DNA of 16,453 bases, from positions 1-16,453 of the forward strand of contig JAKSDN010000376.1 in NCBI GenBank assembly GCA_022360075.1, written 5' to 3'. Source of the stretch: Kiloniellales bacterium (GTDB taxonomy: Bacteria > Pseudomonadota > Alphaproteobacteria > Kiloniellales > JAKSDN01). This document shows positions 12,888 through 16,453 of the stretch, in pieces. A program made the translations under genes and the position numbers. Positions within the stretch are counted from its first letter, which is position 1; each line of letters opens with the position of its first letter. The notes beneath the pieces were generated by a model. The model saw only the letters and a program-made list of their open reading frames with translations, had not been told where the DNA came from and did not search any database.

Positions 12888-13814
12888 TCAGCGCCTGGGG
12901 CCGAGCCCCGCTTCCGCGATCACCGCGGCGATGGCGTCGGCTTTCTGCAGCGGGGCCATGAGATGGACGCCGGCGACGCCCGGGATTTCGCGCAAGCCCT
13001 CGATCAGCTCGACGCAGAGGCGCCGGCCCTCGGCGGCCGGATCGGCGGCGGAGTCCAGGCGGTCGATCAGGCCCTCCGGCAGACTGACCCCGGGCAGGCT
13101 GTCGCGGATCCAGCGCGCCGAACGCGCCGAGGCGATCGGGCCGATGCCGATCAGGAACTTGAGGCGCTCGGTCAGGCCGAAGTCCGCCAGGCGGGCCAGA
13201 TAGCGTCGGGCCAGGTCGAGGTCGAAGCAGAACTGGGTTTGGATGAAGTCGGCGCCGGCCTCGGCCTTGGCCAGCAGGCTGGTCGGGCGCCAGTCGGCGG
13301 GTGGGTCGAGCGGGCTGTCCGCGCCGCCGATCAGAAAGCGCGGGGCCGGCTCGATCTTCCGGCCCGAGGGTAGGGCGCCGGCGTCGCGCATGTCGCGGGC
13401 GAGCTTCATGACGCCGCGCGAGTCCAGGTCATAGACCGGCTTGGCGTCCGGCAGATCGCCGCCGTCCGGGCTGTCGCCGTGCAGGATGAGCAGGTTCTCC
13501 ACGCCCTGGGCGGCCGCGCCCAGCAGCCCGGCGGCCAAGGCGATTCGGTTGCGGTCGCGGCAGGTCACCTGGAGCACCGGTTCGAAGTCCGCGGCCTTCA
13601 AGATGGCGGCGGCGGCGAAGCTCGACATCGCGACGCGCGCGCCCGCGCCGTCGGTCACGTTGATGGCGTCGGCGTAGCCGCGCAGCGGCGCGGCGCGCGC
13701 GAGCAGGGTCGCGGGATCGGCCGAGAGCGGCGGCACGATCTCGGCCGTCGCCACGAAGCGGCCGGCCGAGAGCTTCTCGCGCAGGCTGGGAATCATCGTC
13801 AGGCTGTCGGCCAT
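12888..13814 (-). CDS. Methylenetetrahydrofolate reductase family protein (MetF-like)
   Basis: A 308-residue FAD-dependent TIM-barrel protein of the family that reduces 5,10-methylene-THF to 5-methyl-THF, feeding methionine synthesis and one-carbon flow. Residues matching E. coli MetF catalytic positions are E25 (ATAEIVPP), D114 (ILHGDSPDG) and Q194 (IQTQFCFDLD). VTDGAGARVAMSSFAAAAIL (53-72) is the segment typical of the shorter bacterial homologues. It has only the catalytic domain, as normal for bacteria, and is more divergent than a standard MetF, so a methyl-transfer role in degrading a methylated compound is also possible. The frame is open to 13904, but ATG 13814 has a good ribosome binding site (GAGAAAGG) and starts the conserved sequence. 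It lies 148 bp after an unknown gene on the same strand. Confidence 0.87.
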   Translation of the reverse strand: MADSLTMIPSLREKLSAGRFVATAEIVPPLSADPATLLARAAPLRGYADAINVTDGAGARVAMSSFAAAAILKAADFEPVLQVTCRDRNRIALAAGLLGAAAQGVENLLILHGDSPDGGDLPDAKPVYDLDSRGVMKLARDMRDAGALPSGRKIEPAPRFLIGGADSPLDPPADWRPTSLLAKAEAGADFIQTQFCFDLDLARRYLARLADFGLTERLKFLIGIGPIASARSARWIRDSLPGVSLPEGLIDRLDSAADPAAEGRRLCVELIEGLREIPGVAGVHLMAPLQKADAIAAVIAEAGLGPRR

Positions 13815-13962
13815 GCACCGGCCTTTCTCGTGCTGCGGACCGGGCTCCGCCCCGATGGGCGACGCCCGGCGCTCCCAATAGCGGAGGCGGGCCGCGCAAC
13901 GCAAGCCGTCGGCACCCCGACGTGGTGCCCGTCAGGATTTCATTCGAACACGACCGAATTCG

Positions 13963-14373
13963 TCACTCGCCGCGCAGCTTGGCCTGGACCGAGCCGGGCT
14001 CGAGCGATTCCAGGTAGACCTCGGGATGGGTCAGCATGTCCTCGATCCGCGTAAGGAAGCCCTGCGCGACGGTCGAGTCGAAGTCGATCTCGCGCATGAT
14101 GCGTCGCAGGGCGGAGTTGCCGGACTCGAAGCGCTGCATCTGCGCCACGGTATCGCGCGCGAGCGCTTCGCCAAGCTGCCAGTCGTCGCCGTAGACCCCG
14201 CTGTCCTCGGGTACGTCCCAATAGTGCCACTGGCCCTCGTCGTCGAGGCTGATGGTCGGGAACTTCAGCCACTCCGCGTTCCACCAATCGGCGTTGGCCT
14301 CGGCCTTCTGCTCGGCCTCCTCGACGATTTCCTGGACCGCCTCGCCGTCCGCCGGATCCTTGTCATTGTCCAT
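13963..14373 (-). CDS. Hypothetical acidic cytosolic protein
   Basis: I do not recognise this 136-residue protein. It is strongly acidic. The N-terminus (1-30) is rich in D, E and A and probably forms a charged helix (AVQEIVEEAEQKAEANADWW). A tryptophan-rich middle follows (W30, W31, W35, W49, W52, W65) with LDDEGQWHYWDVPEDSG. The rest is predicted helical: LARDTVAQMQRFESGNSALRRIMREIDFD and a final LTRIEDMLTHPEVYLESL. No signal peptide, membrane helix or catalytic motif is visible. The frame is open to 14541, but ATG 14373 has a strong site (GGAGG) and the upstream part has a low-information composition. It is upstream of the MetF-like gene on the same strand and divergent from the methyltransferase gene. 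Confidence 0.75.
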   Translation of the reverse strand: MDNDKDPADGEAVQEIVEEAEQKAEANADWWNAEWLKFPTISLDDEGQWHYWDVPEDSGVYGDDWQLGEALARDTVAQMQRFESGNSALRRIMREIDFDSTVAQGFLTRIEDMLTHPEVYLESLEPGSVQAKLRGE

Positions 14374-14378
14374 TTGGG

Positions 14379-14383
14379 CCTCC
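14379..14383 (-). promoter_or_regulatory. Ribosome binding site of the hypothetical acidic gene
   Basis: On the minus strand GGAGG ends 5 bases before the ATG at 14373. It decides this start over the longer in-phase frame that begins at 14541. Confidence 0.7.
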
Positions 14384-14536
14384 GATTCGCCTTGTTCGCC
14401 CAGGCCTCGACCATCGCATCGCGGCTCCGAACCATAGCACGTCGGGTCGTGGTGCTCCGGCGCCATCGGCACTGGCCGCAAACTCATCCTTGCGGGCGCC
14501 ACCGCCCTTGCCTTGTTAGCAAGGCTTAACAGATCG

Positions 14537-14564
14537 TTCACATCACTAGTCTAGTTGGTATGAG
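14537..14564 (+). promoter_or_regulatory. Candidate promoter and palindromic operator of the methyltransferase gene
   Basis: TTCACA (14537-14542), 16 bases, TATGAG (14559-14564) match the housekeeping -35 and -10 at 5 and 4 of 6 positions, about 39 bases before the ATG at 14603. The spacer holds the perfect palindrome ACTAG-T-CTAGT (14545-14555), where a repressor could sit. The nearby TGTTA / TAACA pair at about 14515-14531 is another short inverted repeat. All are candidates. Confidence 0.4.
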
Positions 14565-14602
14565 CTACGCCAATTGCTCGTGATGTGGGAGTCGGTCGCT
14601 CC

Positions 14603-15571
14603 ATGACCGATACTCCAAATATAGCCGGCGAGGAAGCCCGCGCGGCGTCGAAGATCCCGTTCCGCCTTCGCCTCAAGGCCTGGTGGGAGGGCTACGATCT
14701 CGACGTGCGCCCGAAAGACGCCACCGAAAGCGATTCCGGCGCCGGGACAGCGCGAAGCCAAGAGCCGGCCAAGACCTTCGAGCGTTGGGACGAGAGCCAT
14801 ATAGAGATCCTGCAGTCGATCTGGGGCGGCGACCACGTGACCGCCGGCACCGACGCGGAGATCCTGCGTTTGGTGAAGCCCCTCGGGCTCAATCCCTCGA
14901 CGAGCCTGCTCCACCTGGGCGCCGGGCTGGGCGGCGCGGCGCGGCTGATGGCGAAGAACTTCGGGACCTGGGTCACCGGCCTCGAGAGCGAGCCCAAGCT
15001 GGTGGAGGCCGGCATGGCGCTCTCGAAGCGCGCGGGCTTCGAGAAAAAGGCGCCCGTCCATCGCTTCGACCCCGAGGCTCCTGACCTGGAAAGCAAGCGT
15101 TTCGACTGCATCTTCGCCCACACCGCCTTCTTCGCCATTGAGGACAAGAACGCGCTGCTGAAGGCCATGGACAAGAGCCTTCGCGAGCAGGGCCAGATCC
15201 TCTTCACCGACTTCGTGTTGGCCCAGGACATGGCCCGGAACGAGGCCTTCGAGGCCTGGGTCGCCGGCGAGGCGGTCGAACCCCACCTCTGGACCCTTCA
15301 GCAATACGCCGAGGTTTTGGCATCGCTAAAGCTCGATGTTCGCGTCACGGAGGACATGACGCGGACCTATTGCGATCAGGTGGTCAAGGCTTGGGCGGAC
15401 TACATGGTGGCGCAGCGCGGCAGCGCCGTCAGCGAAGACCTGGCGCCCGCGCTGGTCGAGGAGGTGGAGCTCTGGACCCGGCGGGTCCAGGCCATGCAGG
15501 CAGGGCCCCTGCGCGTCGGGCGGCTCTACTGCATCAGAAAGGGCGGCAGCCGGCTCATGTCCGACTGGTAG
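14603..15571 (+). CDS. Class I SAM-dependent methyltransferase
   Basis: A 322-residue methyltransferase. The SAM-binding motif I is [15 protein letters not shown] (102-116); the acidic end of beta 2 is GLESEP (126-131). A motif like [17 protein letters not shown] (166-182) lies where the catalytic or post-II segment sits, and [14 protein letters not shown] (192-205) is the post-motif III strand. A 60-residue polar N-terminal extension precedes the fold, and an extra alpha-helical C-terminal part (about 215-322) follows, which could bind substrate. It resembles UbiE and small-molecule methyltransferases but no specific substrate is shown. GTG 14585 is an alternative start; ATG 14603 was chosen because GGGAG (14587-14591) precedes it by 11 bases. 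It is separated from rpmJ by 110 bp and a good promoter. Confidence 0.85.
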   Translation: MTDTPNIAGEEARAASKIPFRLRLKAWWEGYDLDVRPKDATESDSGAGTARSQEPAKTFERWDESHIEILQSIWGGDHVTAGTDAEILRLVKPLGLNPSTSLLHLGAGLGGAARLMAKNFGTWVTGLESEPKLVEAGMALSKRAGFEKKAPVHRFDPEAPDLESKRFDCIFAHTAFFAIEDKNALLKAMDKSLREQGQILFTDFVLAQDMARNEAFEAWVAGEAVEPHLWTLQQYAEVLASLKLDVRVTEDMTRTYCDQVVKAWADYMVAQRGSAVSEDLAPALVEEVELWTRRVQAMQAGPLRVGRLYCIRKGGSRLMSDW

Positions 15572-15591
15572 AGCGCGCCGACCCGCCGCGT

Positions 15592-15620
15592 TTGACAGCA
15601 CCGCCCGCTTTGCCTAAGTT
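15592..15620 (+). promoter_or_regulatory. Good candidate promoter of rpmJ
   Basis: TTGACA (15592-15597) is a perfect -35 hexamer. After exactly 17 bases comes TAAGTT (15615-15620), a weak -10 with T, A and the final T conserved. A start of transcription near 15627 would leave a 55-base leader before the rpmJ ATG. It is the strongest promoter match I see in the window and suits a ribosomal-protein gene. Confidence 0.6.
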
Positions 15621-15681
15621 CGCCGCCGCTCGGGACCGAGCTCGGCGCCGAAGACCCGGCGAGGAGACAAGGAGCACAACG

Positions 15682-15807
15682 ATGAAGGTCGTCAATTCGC
15701 TGAAGACCGCGAAGCTTCGCGAGCGTGGCTGCCGCGTGGTGCGCCGCCGGGGCCGGGTCTACGTGATCAACAAGAAGAACCCGCGCTTCAAGGCCCGCCA
15801 AGGCTGA
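15682..15807 (+). CDS. rpmJ: 50S ribosomal protein L36, zinc-free type
   Basis: A 41-residue basic protein of the large ribosomal subunit, beginning [17 protein letters not shown] and ending [12 protein letters not shown], a normal L36 C-terminus. L36 of the common type is 37-38 residues and binds zinc with three Cys and one His. This one has a single Cys (C17) and no histidine, so it is a zinc-independent form, the type usual in alphaproteobacteria and in YkgO-like paralogues. The site AAGGAG (15669-15674) lies 7 bases before the ATG. It has its own promoter and stands alone. The frame is open to 15370 but the conserved protein and the ribosome binding site fix the start. Confidence 0.95.
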   Translation: MKVVNSLKTAKLRERGCRVVRRRGRVYVINKKNPRFKARQG

Positions 15808-15815
15808 GCCCGGCT

Positions 15816-15837
15816 GGCGCTCGCGCGCCGTTTCTCT
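15816..15837 (+). terminator. Weak terminator after rpmJ
   Basis: GGCGC (15816-15820), loop TCGC, GCGCC (15825-15829), then GTTTCTCT. A compact GC-rich stem followed by a T-rich run soon after the rpmJ stop fits an intrinsic terminator, although the T-run is interrupted. Confidence 0.55.
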
Positions 15838-15919
15838 ACGGATTCCAGGACCCTAACGGCGGTGTCGTTGCCATCGCCGGGCGCGAGGGTTACCTTTCCC
15901 CAGGTGAATACGAGGATCT

Positions 15920-15941
15920 CGGCCCGGGAGCAACCGGGCCG
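15920..15941 (+). repeat. Perfect 8-bp hairpin before the oxidase gene
   Basis: CGGCCCGG (15920-15927), loop GAGCAA, CCGGGCCG (15934-15941) form a perfect stem, followed by GGGCTTT. It lies in the 205-bp gap after rpmJ, in which I see no gene, and could be a second terminator or leader structure. Confidence 0.45.
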
Positions 15942-16012
15942 GGGCTTTGGCGTGAAGAGATCTCGGCCTAGCTCGGGGTCTCCGAGCACTGGGGAATGGA
16001 GCCTCCAAGGCC

Positions 16013-16453
16013 ATGGAAATGCCCAAGCCCGACGAGGCGGTCCTGGCCCGCCGGCGGGAGATCGCCGCGGCGCTGCGCGCCATCGTGCCGGGCGAGGGCG
16101 TGATCCAAGACGAGGAAGAGCTGCGGCCTTACGAGACCGACGGCCTCACCGCCTATCGCCAGCTCCCCTTGCTGGTCGTCCTGCCGGAGACCACCGATCA
16201 GGTCAGCCGCGTCCTGCGCTACTGCCATGAGCAAGGCATCCGGGTCGTGCCGCGCGGCGCCGGCACCGGGCTTTCCGGCGGCGCTCTGCCGCTCGCCGAC
16301 GCGATCACCCTGGGGCTCGCCAAGTTCAACCGCATCCTCGACATCGACTTCGAGAATCGCTGCGTCGTCGCCCAGCCGGGTGTGACCAACCTCGCGATCA
16401 CCCAGGCCGTCGAGCACGAAGGCTTCTACTACGCGCCCGACCCCTCCAGCCAG
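16013..16453 (+). CDS. glcD: FAD-linked oxidase, glycolate oxidase GlcD-like (N-terminal part, cut by window)
   Basis: The first 147 codons of an oxidase of the vanillyl-alcohol oxidase/PCMH FAD family; the rest lies beyond the right edge. GlcD is the FAD subunit of glycolate oxidase, which oxidises glycolate to glyoxylate; relatives act on D-lactate and other 2-hydroxyacids. Visible features are an N-terminal helix region, YETDGLTAYRQLPLLVVLPETT (the strand before FAD), VVPRGAGTGLSGGALP (the pyrophosphate-binding loop), VVAQPGVTNLAI and the end YYAPDPSSQ, where the conserved PDP-S begins. The spacing fits GlcD closely; another D-2-hydroxyacid dehydrogenase is possible. The start is ATG 16013 with GGAG 11 bases upstream; the in-phase ATG at 16019 is an alternative. 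Confidence 0.9.
   Translation, partial: MEMPKPDEAVLARRREIAAALRAIVPGEGVIQDEEELRPYETDGLTAYRQLPLLVVLPETTDQVSRVLRYCHEQGIRVVPRGAGTGLSGGALPLADAITLGLAKFNRILDIDFENRCVVAQPGVTNLAITQAVEHEGFYYAPDPSSQ

Noticed and set aside
13815..13904. 30-codon N-terminal extension of the MetF-like protein
   Set aside because: Arg-rich, no conserved sequence, and a better ribosome binding site serves ATG 13814.
14374..14541. 56-codon N-terminal extension of the acidic hypothetical protein
   Set aside because: GGAGG directly upstream of ATG 14373 and the change in composition argue for the shorter protein.
1..16453. CRISPR arrays, tRNA, rRNA, insertion sequences, integrases
   Set aside because: I found no regularly spaced short repeats other than the coding MORN units, no cloverleaf-like sequence, and no transposase or integrase motif.

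Overview
The window is GC-rich, densely coding bacterial DNA. I read it as an alphaproteobacterium of the Rhodospirillales/Kiloniellales kind. The pointers are a 41-residue ribosomal protein L36 without zinc ligands, a TRAP transporter of the 2-oxoacid-binding (TakP-like) type, an MlaF-type ATPase, and palindromes that resemble dispersed repeats of alphaproteobacteria. The lineage is inferred from protein character, not from a search.

Layout. 1-1013 (minus): an MFS transporter cut by the window edge. 1014-1430: a divergent non-coding region with several inverted repeats. 1431-4870 (plus): a complete tripartite TRAP transporter in the order binding protein, large permease, small permease, with a strong hairpin between the first two genes. 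4989-5847 (plus): two small membrane proteins, the first starting at TTG and the second carrying a 2TM-type domain. 5848-6309: non-coding, with a 114-bp interrupted palindrome. 6310-7494 (plus): a membrane-anchored SGNH-hydrolase-like protein with unusual codon use. 7573-8733 (minus) and 8839-9699 (plus): a divergent pair, an enolase-superfamily (mandelate racemase type) enzyme and a TauD-type dioxygenase. 9678-10148 (minus): a dCMP deaminase family protein whose end overlaps the dioxygenase inside a perfect hairpin. 10379-11215 (plus): an exported protein of nine MORN repeats. 11270-11716 (minus): a truncated-haemoglobin-like protein. 11808-12590 (minus): an MlaF-like ABC ATPase. 12591-12887: non-coding, with a second palindrome. 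12888-13814 (minus): a MetF-family reductase. 13963-14373 (minus): an unknown acidic protein. 14603-15571 (plus): a SAM methyltransferase. 15682-15807 (plus): ribosomal protein L36. 16013 to the end (plus): a GlcD-type FAD oxidase, cut by the window edge.

How it fits together. The TRAP genes are one transcription unit that imports an organic acid using an ion gradient. The enolase-family enzyme, the dioxygenase, the MFS porter and the GlcD-like oxidase all belong to families that act on small organic acids, so the window has a flavour of carboxylate uptake and catabolism. They sit in separate transcription units and no shared pathway is shown. The rest is housekeeping: dCMP deamination, folate one-carbon metabolism, lipid-transport ATPase and ribosome.

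I found no convincing new multi-gene system, mobile element, CRISPR array, tRNA or rRNA. The best leads are the replaced H-loop histidine in the MlaF-like ATPase and its lack of a permease partner here, the hairpin that contains both stop codons of a convergent gene pair, the dctP-dctM hairpin, the two palindromic elements, and the pair of uncharacterised membrane proteins after the TRAP operon.
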